DNA of 56,896 nucleotides, taken from positions 1-56,896 of the forward strand of contig JAIRQO010000032.1 in assembly GCA_031256435.1 (NCBI GenBank), read 5' to 3'. This document shows, one piece after another, positions 26,501 through 33,923 of the stretch; within the stretch, counting starts at the first letter, position 1, and every line of letters starts with the position of its first letter. The position numbers were made by a program, and so were the translations under genes. The notes beneath the pieces were generated by a model. It searched no databases, was not told the DNA's origin, and saw only the letters and a list, made by a program, of their open reading frames with translations. This DNA is from Cellulomonadaceae bacterium (GTDB lineage Bacteria; Actinomycetota; Actinomycetes; Actinomycetales; Cellulomonadaceae).

Positions 26501-28243
26501 ATGGCTGATCGTGTAGTAATTGACCCATTGACTCGTATTGAGGGTCACTTAAGGATCGAGATGGAAACCTCCGGTGGTTCCATCTCCGATGCGTGGTCCG
26601 TGGCCACCCAGTTCCGTGGCCTAGAACAGATTGTCCAGGGCCGTGACCCTCGCGATGTGTGGGCCTTTGTCCAGCGTATTTGCGGTGTGTGTACCGCCGT
26701 TCACGCCATCGCCTCCATCACCGCCGTGGAAAACGCCATCGGCTCCAACCCTCCCGAGCAAGCACTCCTGATCCGCCAGATGGTGATGGGATCCCAAGAG
26801 ATCCAGGACCACGTGATCCACTTCTACCACCTGCACGCACTGGACTGGGTCAACGTGGCTTCCGCCGCAGACGCAGATCCCCAGAAGGCTGTGGACTTTG
26901 CTCACTCCATCGGTTCCACCTGGAAGGGCAACACCCTGGAGCGCATGACGGCAGTGCGGGACACCGTCAAGGGCATTGTGGAATCCGGCCAACTGAGCAT
27001 CTTCTCCGGCGGTTACTGGGACCACCCGGATTACCGACTCCCCGCCGAGGCCAACCTCATGGCCGTAGCGCACTACCTGGATGCGTTGGACTTCCAGCGC
27101 TCCATGATTCGGATCAACACCGTATTTGGTGGCAAGAACCCGCACCCCAACTTCCTGGTGGGTGGCATGGCCTGCACCATCGATCCGGACCAGTCAGAGT
27201 CCATCAACGAGGTCCAGGTTGCGGACATTGCCAACTGGGTAGCCGAGATTGAAGAGTTTGTGCGGACCTGCTACGTCCCCGATGCCCTGGCCATCGTAGG
27301 CGTCTACAAGGACTACTTTGACATCGGCAAGTCCAGCCCCAACTACTTTGCCGTGGGTGCCGCCGGTGCCACGTATGGTGGCGATCCCAACCAGGTGCCT
27401 CGTTTCCCGTCCGTCATGATGGACGTGAAACCCGGTGTGATCCTCAATGATGACTTCTCCACAGTGCTTCCCTTTGATCCCACGTTGATTGCCGAGGACA
27501 TCTCCACCGCGTGGATGAGTTACTCCGGCGACGAGGTCAGCCTCACCCCGGATAAGGGCGAAACCACGGTGGCGTACACCGGACCAGAACCCCCCTTCAA
27601 GTGGCTGGCAGACAAGCCGGAATACACCTGGTGCAAGGCACCACGGTATGACGGCAAGCCCATGCAGGTGGGCCCGAACGCGCGCATTCTGCTGGCGTAC
27701 GCTCAAGGGCACGCGCGCACCAAGGAAATTGTTGATGGTGCCGTCCACACCCTGGGCATTGACCTCAAACAGTTCAACTCCACCGCAGGCCGCACGCTGG
27801 CCCGTGCCGTGGAAGCACAGATCTCCGCGGAACACCTGCTCAATGATGTGTTCCCCACCTTTGTGGCCAACCTGCAACACGGCAATATCAACGTGTTTGA
27901 TCCTTCACGCTGGGAACCCCACATGTGGCCCAAGGAGGCGCAGGGATTCTCCATGGTGGAGGTTGCCCGCGGTAACCTCAGCCACTGGGTGACCATCAAG
28001 GACGAGAAGGTTGACCGCTACCAGGCCGTAGTTCCCAGCACCTGGCTTGCCGGTGGCCGTGACAAAGACGGCGGTAAGGGACCGTATGAGGAGTCCCTGA
28101 CCAGCGGCGGAAACCACCCGCTCGTGAACCCGGATGAACCGCTGGAGCCGTTGCGCACCATTCACTCCTTCGATCCATGCATGAGTTGTGCCGTGCACGT
28201 GCTGGACCCCGAGGGCCAACAACTCCACGTGACCACCTCATGA
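26501..28243 (+). CDS. hyaB: [NiFe]-hydrogenase large subunit, group 1
   Basis: Catalytic subunit, 580 aa, that holds the NiFe(CN)2CO centre. DPLTRIEGH near the N-terminus, the L1 motif RICGVC (Cys61/Cys64) and the L2 motif FDPCMSCAVH (Cys560/Cys563) give the four metal ligands. The maturation protease should cut after His566 and release a 14-residue tail. The protein has no signal and is exported with HyaA. The start lies 3 bp after hyaA, and the stop overlaps hyaC. Confidence 0.96.
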   Translation: MADRVVIDPLTRIEGHLRIEMETSGGSISDAWSVATQFRGLEQIVQGRDPRDVWAFVQRICGVCTAVHAIASITAVENAIGSNPPEQALLIRQMVMGSQEIQDHVIHFYHLHALDWVNVASAADADPQKAVDFAHSIGSTWKGNTLERMTAVRDTVKGIVESGQLSIFSGGYWDHPDYRLPAEANLMAVAHYLDALDFQRSMIRINTVFGGKNPHPNFLVGGMACTIDPDQSESINEVQVADIANWVAEIEEFVRTCYVPDALAIVGVYKDYFDIGKSSPNYFAVGAAGATYGGDPNQVPRFPSVMMDVKPGVILNDDFSTVLPFDPTLIAEDISTAWMSYSGDEVSLTPDKGETTVAYTGPEPPFKWLADKPEYTWCKAPRYDGKPMQVGPNARILLAYAQGHARTKEIVDGAVHTLGIDLKQFNSTAGRTLARAVEAQISAEHLLNDVFPTFVANLQHGNINVFDPSRWEPHMWPKEAQGFSMVEVARGNLSHWVTIKDEKVDRYQAVVPSTWLAGGRDKDGGKGPYEESLTSGGNHPLVNPDEPLEPLRTIHSFDPCMSCAVHVLDPEGQQLHVTTS

Positions 28244-29463
28244 GTACGCCCACCGACACTGAAGCGAAGGCACCCACCTTGGTGGTTGGCCCAGCCTTCT
28301 CCCTGGGGGAGGCTAGTGAAGGCCGCATCATGGAGTTGGCGGCTGCCTGTGTGGAGGGCAGCAACGATCCCGTGGATGCTGCTGCGGTGGCATCCCTTGC
28401 TGACACGTACCAGGATGCTGATCCCATCACGGTTCCAGAAGATGACTTCAAGGAACCCACGGCGGAGCGCCGCTATTCCCTGGCTCGGATCCGCAACGCG
28501 CCCAATCCGGACGGAACCACGTCTGACGTGGTGGTAGCCCGCGGTGATTTGCAAAGCGTGCTGCAACGCAGTGACATCAGCCGGGAGAAGCGTGACGTTC
28601 TGAAGCTCAACGCTGACCGCGCACTGCGCCGGGGATATCGTCCGCTGGCCATCGCCCGTGCCAACGTTGCCGCCGATGACTCGGTGGGTCCGTTCACCGT
28701 GTTGGGCTTTGTGCCCGTAGGGCTGAGCACCTCCGCCAAGCCTGCGAGTGATCTGTCCACAGGTAAAGCGGACTATGCCCGCGTGCCGATGTGGTCAGTC
28801 TCCGTGCGCATTCAGCACTGGACCAACGCGCTGTTGATTTTGACGCTCAGCGCCACGGGTTTCTACATCATGGACCCGTTCTTTGGACCGGAAGCCTACG
28901 GTGGCGAGCAGACCCTGTACCTCATGGGGTGGATTCGCCTTGTTCACTTTGTGGCAGCCTTCGGATGGATTTCCTTGGCTCTGTGGCGCTTGTGGCTCAC
29001 GTTCTTCTCCAAGAACCGCTACCTGAGATGGCCCGCATTGTGGCCGCTGAAGAGTAGGGAAGACTTCAAGAACCTAGGGCGGCAGTTGCAGCATTACGTC
29101 CTGTGGAAGAAGCACGCACCCATGTACCTCGGCCACAACCCGTTGCAGCAGTTGGCGTACACCGCCATTTACGCGCTGGGTGTTCTGCAAATAGCCACAG
29201 GGTTGGTGTTGTACGGGCTCTTCCATCAGCAGAGCGCTTTCTGGCACGTCATTTCCATGCCATCGCACTGGATTGGTGTGCCCTGGGTGCGCCTGATCCA
29301 CGCCATCATCATGTTCTGCCTGTGGGCGTTTGTGATCATTCACGTGTATCTGGTATTCCGTGCGGACTCGCTGGAACGGCACGGCGGGTTGTCCGCCATG
29401 GTGTCTGGTGGCGTGTGGGTCAAGCGTGGCACCACCCCCGTAGATGGGCCCACTGTTGAGTAA
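28240..29463 (+). CDS. hyaC: Hydrogenase cytochrome b subunit with N-terminal P-type-ATPase-like domain
   Basis: 407 aa. Residues 183-385 are a HyaC-type di-haem cytochrome b with four helices and candidate haem histidines His193, His236, His354 and His368; it passes electrons from HyaA to quinone. Residues 20-165 are not part of HyaC in the proteins I know. They follow the order of a P-type H+-ATPase nucleotide-binding domain: MELAAACVEGSNDPVDAA, RRYSLARI, DGTTSDVVVARGDLQSVL, ALRRGYRPLAIAR, FTVLGFVPV. The usual KGAP ATP-binding motif is changed to ARGD, and the phosphorylation domain is missing. The ATG overlaps the hyaB stop (ATGA). Confidence 0.88.
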   Translation: MSTPTDTEAKAPTLVVGPAFSLGEASEGRIMELAAACVEGSNDPVDAAAVASLADTYQDADPITVPEDDFKEPTAERRYSLARIRNAPNPDGTTSDVVVARGDLQSVLQRSDISREKRDVLKLNADRALRRGYRPLAIARANVAADDSVGPFTVLGFVPVGLSTSAKPASDLSTGKADYARVPMWSVSVRIQHWTNALLILTLSATGFYIMDPFFGPEAYGGEQTLYLMGWIRLVHFVAAFGWISLALWRLWLTFFSKNRYLRWPALWPLKSREDFKNLGRQLQHYVLWKKHAPMYLGHNPLQQLAYTAIYALGVLQIATGLVLYGLFHQQSAFWHVISMPSHWIGVPWVRLIHAIIMFCLWAFVIIHVYLVFRADSLERHGGLSAMVSGGVWVKRGTTPVDGPTVE

Positions 29464-29983
29464 TGCTCAGGTGAATAGTGCTCAGGTGAATGATGCTCAG
29501 GTGAATGATGCTCAGGTGAGTAGCGCTTCCCGTGTCACCGTGTTGGGGGTAGGAAATCCCATCATGGGCGACGATGGTGTGGGCGTGGAACTCTTGGCGC
29601 GTCTTGAGAAGTCCCTGCCTGATGAGCGCGTGGAGTACGTGTACGGCGGAATCAGCGGAATGGACCTCGTTCCTGTGGTGCAGGATGCCACGCGGCTCTT
29701 AGTCCTTGACGCGATTGCCGGAACAACGCCAGGCGAGGTGCGAACCGTCCAGGGTGACCAGATTCCACGCTTGCTTGCCGCCAAGTTGTCTCCCCACCAA
29801 GTAGGTCTGCTGGATCTTCTTGCCGCAGCGCGTTTGCTTGGCAATGAACCCGAGGAGATCGTCGTGGTGGGGGTGACCCCGGAGTGCGTGGACATCTCGG
29901 TGGGGTTGTCCGCTCCCGTGGAGGCGGCGCTCGACGAAGCAGTACGCCAGGCCACGGCTGTGATCACTACGTGGCTTGGGTGA
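29444..29983 (+). CDS. hyaD: Hydrogenase maturation endopeptidase HyaD/HybD
   Basis: Nickel-dependent protease that clips the large-subunit C-terminus after nickel insertion. GNPIMGDDGVGVELL, LDAIAGTTPG and SPHQVGLLDLL carry the conserved Glu, Asp and His nickel ligands. The maximal frame (ATG 29444) gives 179 aa and overlaps hyaC by 20 nt. Four in-frame GTGs at 29471, 29486, 29501 and 29516, created by a 15-bp tandem repeat, are alternatives; the last gives 155 aa and a typical N-terminus, so the true start is uncertain. Confidence 0.9.
   Translation: MGPLLSNAQVNSAQVNDAQVNDAQVSSASRVTVLGVGNPIMGDDGVGVELLARLEKSLPDERVEYVYGGISGMDLVPVVQDATRLLVLDAIAGTTPGEVRTVQGDQIPRLLAAKLSPHQVGLLDLLAAARLLGNEPEEIVVVGVTPECVDISVGLSAPVEAALDEAVRQATAVITTWLG
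29464..29523 (+). repeat. Four 15-bp tandem repeats at the hyaC/hyaD junction
   Basis: TGCTCAGGTGAATGA-type units start at 29464, 29479, 29494 and 29509. Each carries an in-frame GTG for hyaD and an AGGTGA that could serve as SD for the next unit's GTG. Confidence 0.9.
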
Positions 29984-30018
29984 ACCACTGGCTTACGTGA
30001 CTAGGTCGCTTGCGTGGC

Positions 30019-30372
30019 TCAGGCGGTGCTCGGAAAGTCTGCGTAGGCTACTTCAAACTCGCGGCCTGCGGTTAACTGCCCCGTGGGCGCGTGACACACC
30101 GGACAGGTGAGCGCGTAAAACTCGTCGATCTCCCTGTCTGCTTGGCACCCCTGGCACCACACGGCGGCCACAATCCATTCAATCTCTAGGCGAGCATCGT
30201 TGCATACCGTGCCCGCGCGCGCTAGAGGCCACGCGCCTTCCAAGGATTCGCGGACCACGCCGCTGAGGGATCCCACCCGTAGGCCCACCGATTCCACGCT
30301 GGACGCTCCACGCTCCTGAGCCACGTTTTCCACAGCAGAGACCACCCCGTGGAGCAAACTGAGTTCATGCAC
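30019..30372 (-). CDS. hypA: Second HypA-family nickel metallochaperone
   Basis: 117 aa. The GTG-CAT-GAA start gives Met-His-Glu; a longer reading frame exists but would bury this N-terminus. The zinc site is CQGC ... CPVC. It is clearly diverged from the hypA at 20878. TACACT lies 7 nt upstream, with no SD. It diverges from the large-subunit-like gene, which suggests the two serve one another. It could instead supply the HyaB enzyme under other conditions. Confidence 0.82.
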   Translation of the reverse strand: MHELSLLHGVVSAVENVAQERGASSVESVGLRVGSLSGVVRESLEGAWPLARAGTVCNDARLEIEWIVAAVWCQGCQADREIDEFYALTCPVCHAPTGQLTAGREFEVAYADFPSTA

Positions 30373-30449
30373 GCCTCTCAGTGTACGAATCACCACCGCT
30401 CCCGGTGATGAGGACAGGCTGAGCCGTGGCGTCGCATTACAGTAGGCGT
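30373..30449. promoter_or_regulatory. Divergent promoter region, second hypA / large-subunit-like gene
   Basis: On the minus strand TACACT (30385-30380) is 7 nt from the hypA GTG. On the plus strand TACAGT (30438-30443) is 6 nt from the ATG at 30450. Both starts look leaderless. A short inverted repeat, ATCACC-ACCGCTCCC-GGTGAT, lies at about 30389-30409 and could be an operator. Confidence 0.45.
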
Positions 30450-31799
30450 ATGGCTGAACGCGTCACCGTGGGACAGATTGTTGATGCCGCCCCGGCTCGA
30501 GTTCTTGTCACCCGAGACCAGCAGGGCAAAGTTGCTGACGCGCGGTTTGACCTCAGTGGCCTTCCTCGGGTTGAAGCATTGCTCGTGGGGCGTCCCGTGG
30601 CGGAGGTACCCGCACTCGTGGAACGCCTGTGCAGCATTTGCCCGGTGGCACATCACCTTGCCGGGGTTCGCGCTCTCGAATCCCTGTACGGCTTTGGCCC
30701 CATACCTGAGTCAGCGGACCTGATTCGTCGTCTCCTCCATTACGCGAGCGTGCTGAGCATTCATGCCCAGGCCATGATCTGGCAGGACCGTCAGGCGGCA
30801 CTCACCTTGCGCGGGCTTGCCAAGGCGGCCATGGTCACGGCAGGTTCCCCGCTGCATTTTCCCCACACAGCGGTACTGGGAGGTGTTCACGCCTTGGCTG
30901 AGCCCGAGCATCGCAGGGCCGCACTTGCCCTCGTGGATGAGGCGACGAGCACTGCTACGCGGGTGGCTGCAGAAGCACTGCATGCTGCGCAGGCTCATGG
31001 CGGTGGTCATGGGGCCCTCACAGACGCGTTCACCGGCGCCAACGTAGCCCTGACTGATACGTCCGGCACGGTGGATCTCTTCGGCACGCACCTGACTGCT
31101 GTGTCCGACGATGGCCTGAAGGTCATTGATGGAGCCACCGTTGACCAGTGGGATGAGTTAATTGCCGAAGCGCATCCAGGATCGTCGGCTCCCCGTCCCT
31201 ATCTGGTGGCCTGCGGGTCTGACACGGGGTCCTACCGTGTTGGTCCCATTGCTCAGTTGCGCGCAGGACAACTCCCTACTCCTGAGGCTGCTGCCGTGCA
31301 GGATGCGTGGCGTTCACGCCGCACCGAGGGAAGCGCTCCAGCAGCGCGAGCCATCATGGCGCTACATTGCGTGGAAGTTGTGGCTGAGATTCTGCAGGAT
31401 CCTCGCATTCTCATCGGAACAGCAGTGGATCCCAGCCAAGGTTTGGCTGGTCACGCAAGGATGACTGGGCCTGGAGACTCTGCTGTTCTGTCAGGCTCCG
31501 AAGCGCATTCCGTGGGTGTGGGCTGGGTGGATGGGGCTCGCGGCCTGCTGGTTCACCGGTATGACGCCGATACTGCTGGCCAGGTGCTGTCTGCCACCAT
31601 TCTTACCCCCACCGCGCAAAACGAACGGTGGCTGGGGGACATGTTGCAGACCGTGGTGGACCAGGCCACGCCTGCCGAGGTGGGCTCGCGGGTGGAACAG
31701 GCCATTCATGATGCCGACCCATGCCTGCCGTGTTCAAGCGCCCCGGCGGGCGCAATGAACGTTATTGTGGATGATTCCGTGACCACAGAGAGCGAGTGA
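30450..31799 (+). CDS. [NiFe]-hydrogenase large-subunit-like protein, no cleavable tail
   Basis: A 449-aa protein that resembles group-3-type large subunits. The L1-like motif is RLCSICPVAHHLA (Cys61/Cys64, usually CGIC), and the L2-like motif is DADPCLPC (Cys425/Cys428). All four metal-ligand cysteines remain. The residues after L2 are SSAPAGAM, without the His at which the maturation protease cuts. The N-terminal RIEGH-type motif is absent, there is no Tat signal, and no second small-subunit gene lies beside it. It may be a maturation scaffold, a sensor or a soluble enzyme. The start fits the leaderless pattern. hypC2 follows 2 bp later. Confidence 0.7.
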   Translation: MAERVTVGQIVDAAPARVLVTRDQQGKVADARFDLSGLPRVEALLVGRPVAEVPALVERLCSICPVAHHLAGVRALESLYGFGPIPESADLIRRLLHYASVLSIHAQAMIWQDRQAALTLRGLAKAAMVTAGSPLHFPHTAVLGGVHALAEPEHRRAALALVDEATSTATRVAAEALHAAQAHGGGHGALTDAFTGANVALTDTSGTVDLFGTHLTAVSDDGLKVIDGATVDQWDELIAEAHPGSSAPRPYLVACGSDTGSYRVGPIAQLRAGQLPTPEAAAVQDAWRSRRTEGSAPAARAIMALHCVEVVAEILQDPRILIGTAVDPSQGLAGHARMTGPGDSAVLSGSEAHSVGVGWVDGARGLLVHRYDADTAGQVLSATILTPTAQNERWLGDMLQTVVDQATPAEVGSRVEQAIHDADPCLPCSSAPAGAMNVIVDDSVTTESE

Positions 31800-31801
31800 C
31801 C

Positions 31802-32026
31802 ATGTGCCTTTCCTATCCCGTGCGCATCCTGGAGATGACTGACGGACCGCTTCCCATGGGACGCATCAACTACGGTGCGGAAGACTCCTGGTGTGCCCTC
31901 GCCTATGTCCCCGAAGCCACCGTGGGTGACCACGTTATTGTGCAGAATGGATTTGCAATTCAGGTGTTGGATGAGCAATCGGCGTCGGAATCACTCGCGG
32001 CGTTTGCGGAGTTGGGGGTGGGGTGA
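31802..32026 (+). CDS. hypC: Second HypC-family chaperone
   Basis: A 74-aa protein starting MCLSYPVRIL, with the invariant Cys2 but Ser-Tyr in place of the usual Gly-Ile. VGDHVIVQNGFAIQVLDE matches the HypC barrel end. It follows the large-subunit-like gene by 2 bp, so it is probably its specific partner. Its 3' 92 bp are overlapped in antisense by tatB. Confidence 0.85.
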   Translation: MCLSYPVRILEMTDGPLPMGRINYGAEDSWCALAYVPEATVGDHVIVQNGFAIQVLDEQSASESLAAFAELGVG

Positions 32027-32384
32027 ACGCTTCACCGTGGATGAGTTGAGTCCGGGTGAGTTGGGTGCGCAGGGAGGCGAGTTCCGCGCGCATCGCAGCG
32101 GTTTCCTCATTCATCATGGACGTCAGCGCTTGGGGGTCCGGCAACCCAGCCGTGGCATCCTTGAGGAGTTTATCCGGGCGGAGATCGGCGAGTCCTTCCA
32201 ACTCTGGGCCGAGCTCATCCTTGGCCTTCTGTGTGGCATCGTTGGCTACGGAGTTGAGGAACCGGACAACGCGTCCCACCTTCTTGATGAGCGGTGGGAG
32301 TTTCTCAGGACCAAGCAGGATGGCCGCGAGGACCACAATGACCAGCAGTTCACCCCCGCCGATTCCCAGAAAGCCCGCGTCCAT
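31935..32384 (-). CDS. tatB: Sec-independent translocase TatB
   Basis: 149 aa. A short N-terminus leads into one membrane helix (GELLVIVVLAAILLGPEKLPP) with the Glu and the GPxxLP hinge of TatB, then an amphipathic helix, a coiled stretch (LTSMMNEETAAMRAEL) and a Pro/Thr-rich tail. TACGCT lies 6 nt before the ATG at 32384. With tatA and tatC at 23.7-25.0 kb this completes the Tat system within the hydrogenase region. The last 31 codons overlap the opposite-strand hypC2. Confidence 0.88.
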   Translation of the reverse strand: MDAGFLGIGGGELLVIVVLAAILLGPEKLPPLIKKVGRVVRFLNSVANDATQKAKDELGPELEGLADLRPDKLLKDATAGLPDPQALTSMMNEETAAMRAELASLRTQLTRTQLIHGEAFTPPPTPQTPRVIPTPIAHPTPELQIHSAQ

Positions 32385-32435
32385 ACTGTCAGCGTAGATG
32401 ACTGTGCGTTGATCACACGGCATGGATCACGCCGT

Positions 32436-32507
32436 GGACACAGATCATATGGTGGACATAGTTAGCACTGGGGACACAGATAGCACTATGGACACAGATC
32501 ACGTGTC
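32436..32507. repeat. Four 18-bp iterons upstream of tatB
   Basis: GGACACAGAT-type units start at 32436, 32454, 32472 and 32490, an exact 18-bp period; the second unit is degenerate (GGACATAGTT). They occupy the gap (32385-32556) between the sepH stop and the tatB start. No gene is seen in this gap. Confidence 0.75.
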
Positions 32508-32556
32508 GCGCTGCGAGGCTCCCTTTCCCGGGGTCCGCGCCGCGAATACCTGAGCG

Positions 32557-33855
32557 TTAGTCGTCGCTTCCGCGCTGACCAAACATGATCTCGTCCCACG
32601 TGGGCATGGGCGCACGGCCTTTGACACGTTTGGTGGGACTCGTCACCGCACGAGGCTCCTCAACGGCACCCACGGAAGCCGTGACGGGTTGAGGCTCGTC
32701 CTTATGGAAGGGCGCGTCAGCATTGGTCCTGATCGATTCCACTACGGCAAGAGGTTCCGAGGGGGCGGACCGAGACTTCCTGGGATTCCATTGCCCCAGG
32801 TCAACTACGGAGGCGGTAGCGCCAGTAATCGCATCCGCCTCGTTGTTGATGGCTCGGCGTGCGCGACGAGATGGGTGGTTGGGCATCATGTCATCAAAGC
32901 CCACACGCCTGCCGTCAGCCACTACCGGATGCGGTGCCGGACGGGAGGAACGCCTCCCGCGGCGATCCGCCAAGTCATCAAGGAAGGACGGTGCAATGTC
33001 ATCATCGGCGGTGGTGGAGCGGTGCGCGGACACGGAGGGAACACCAAACACTTCCGGGGTCACCGGATCGTCTGGTTGACTGAGCCAACGCGCTTCATCG
33101 TCCAGGGCCGTGACATCCTGCGTGCGTAACGCAAAGGTCCACCGGGCGCTCCGTTCGCGATCACCGGCGGAGAATCGCACCTCCACCACCCACGGAGCAT
33201 TGCCTTCCCTGCGCGCTGACCAGCGGGCGGAATCTTGCACACCACGCCCCGCAAGGCGTGCGTCGGCAAGTTCGCCGAGGGCCGAGGTGCGGTCCAGTCC
33301 GGAAATGCGGTGTGCTCGCACCTGCCCAATGGCAAACTCGCGTTCCGTGATGACGGGCCATTCAAAACGTTGCACCTGCTCCACGGTGAGGCCAGAAAGT
33401 TCCGCGAGATACTCCGCAGTGTCTCCGGCTCGCAGACGTTCCTGAATGTCTCGGGGCCTGAGGTTCACGGGAACCGCCGTAGCGTCAGCAACAGAAGGGT
33501 GGTCATCAACAGAAGCAGCGTCAGCATCATCAGCATGGACCTGGCAGGGCTGACTGTCCTGGGAGTCTGGTGTGTGAGGCACCGTCTGCTGGGCTTGCCT
33601 AGCGTGCGGTTCGGTGTTCGGCGCAGCCTGCAACTCCCCGTCCTGCGTAGCCTCAGGCTCTGTGCCTGGCTGAACGCTGTCTGGCTGAACGCTGTCCGGC
33701 TGTGTGTTTTCAGGTAACGGGGTCACCCCGGTGGGGATGTGCAACGCTTCGAGAAACGCGTCCGTGATATTCCATTCGTGGTGGTACCCATCATGAGCAC
33801 GGAAATAGGCACGCTTCCGGGTGTCATCAAGGCCCATGAACTCGAGTTCCGCCAT
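32557..33855 (-). CDS. sepH: Septation protein SepH
   Basis: A 432-aa actinobacterial cell-division protein that promotes FtsZ assembly. The N-terminal DUF3071 region begins MAELEFMGLDDTRKRA and continues after a low-complexity insert with PVNLRPRDIQERLRAG, the VEQVQRFEWPVITEREF helix-turn-helix and WVVEVRFSAG. The C-terminus is disordered and ends MPTWDEIMFG, a conserved tail. The insert contains a Gln-Pro-Asp-Ser-Val tandem repeat. The ATG at 33855 gives the family N-terminus. It diverges from the IMPase gene. Confidence 0.9.
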   Translation of the reverse strand: MAELEFMGLDDTRKRAYFRAHDGYHHEWNITDAFLEALHIPTGVTPLPENTQPDSVQPDSVQPGTEPEATQDGELQAAPNTEPHARQAQQTVPHTPDSQDSQPCQVHADDADAASVDDHPSVADATAVPVNLRPRDIQERLRAGDTAEYLAELSGLTVEQVQRFEWPVITEREFAIGQVRAHRISGLDRTSALGELADARLAGRGVQDSARWSARREGNAPWVVEVRFSAGDRERSARWTFALRTQDVTALDDEARWLSQPDDPVTPEVFGVPSVSAHRSTTADDDIAPSFLDDLADRRGRRSSRPAPHPVVADGRRVGFDDMMPNHPSRRARRAINNEADAITGATASVVDLGQWNPRKSRSAPSEPLAVVESIRTNADAPFHKDEPQPVTASVGAVEEPRAVTSPTKRVKGRAPMPTWDEIMFGQRGSDD

Positions 33856-33923
33856 AGGCGCAGCGTGCCACCTTTCTGGAGTAACACTGTGCATGAGAGG
33901 CGGCGAGCCGTCACAATGGTGAC

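Noticed and set aside
32436-32507. CRISPR-like repeat array
   Set aside because: The period is only 18 bp, there are no unique spacers of normal length and no cas genes nearby.
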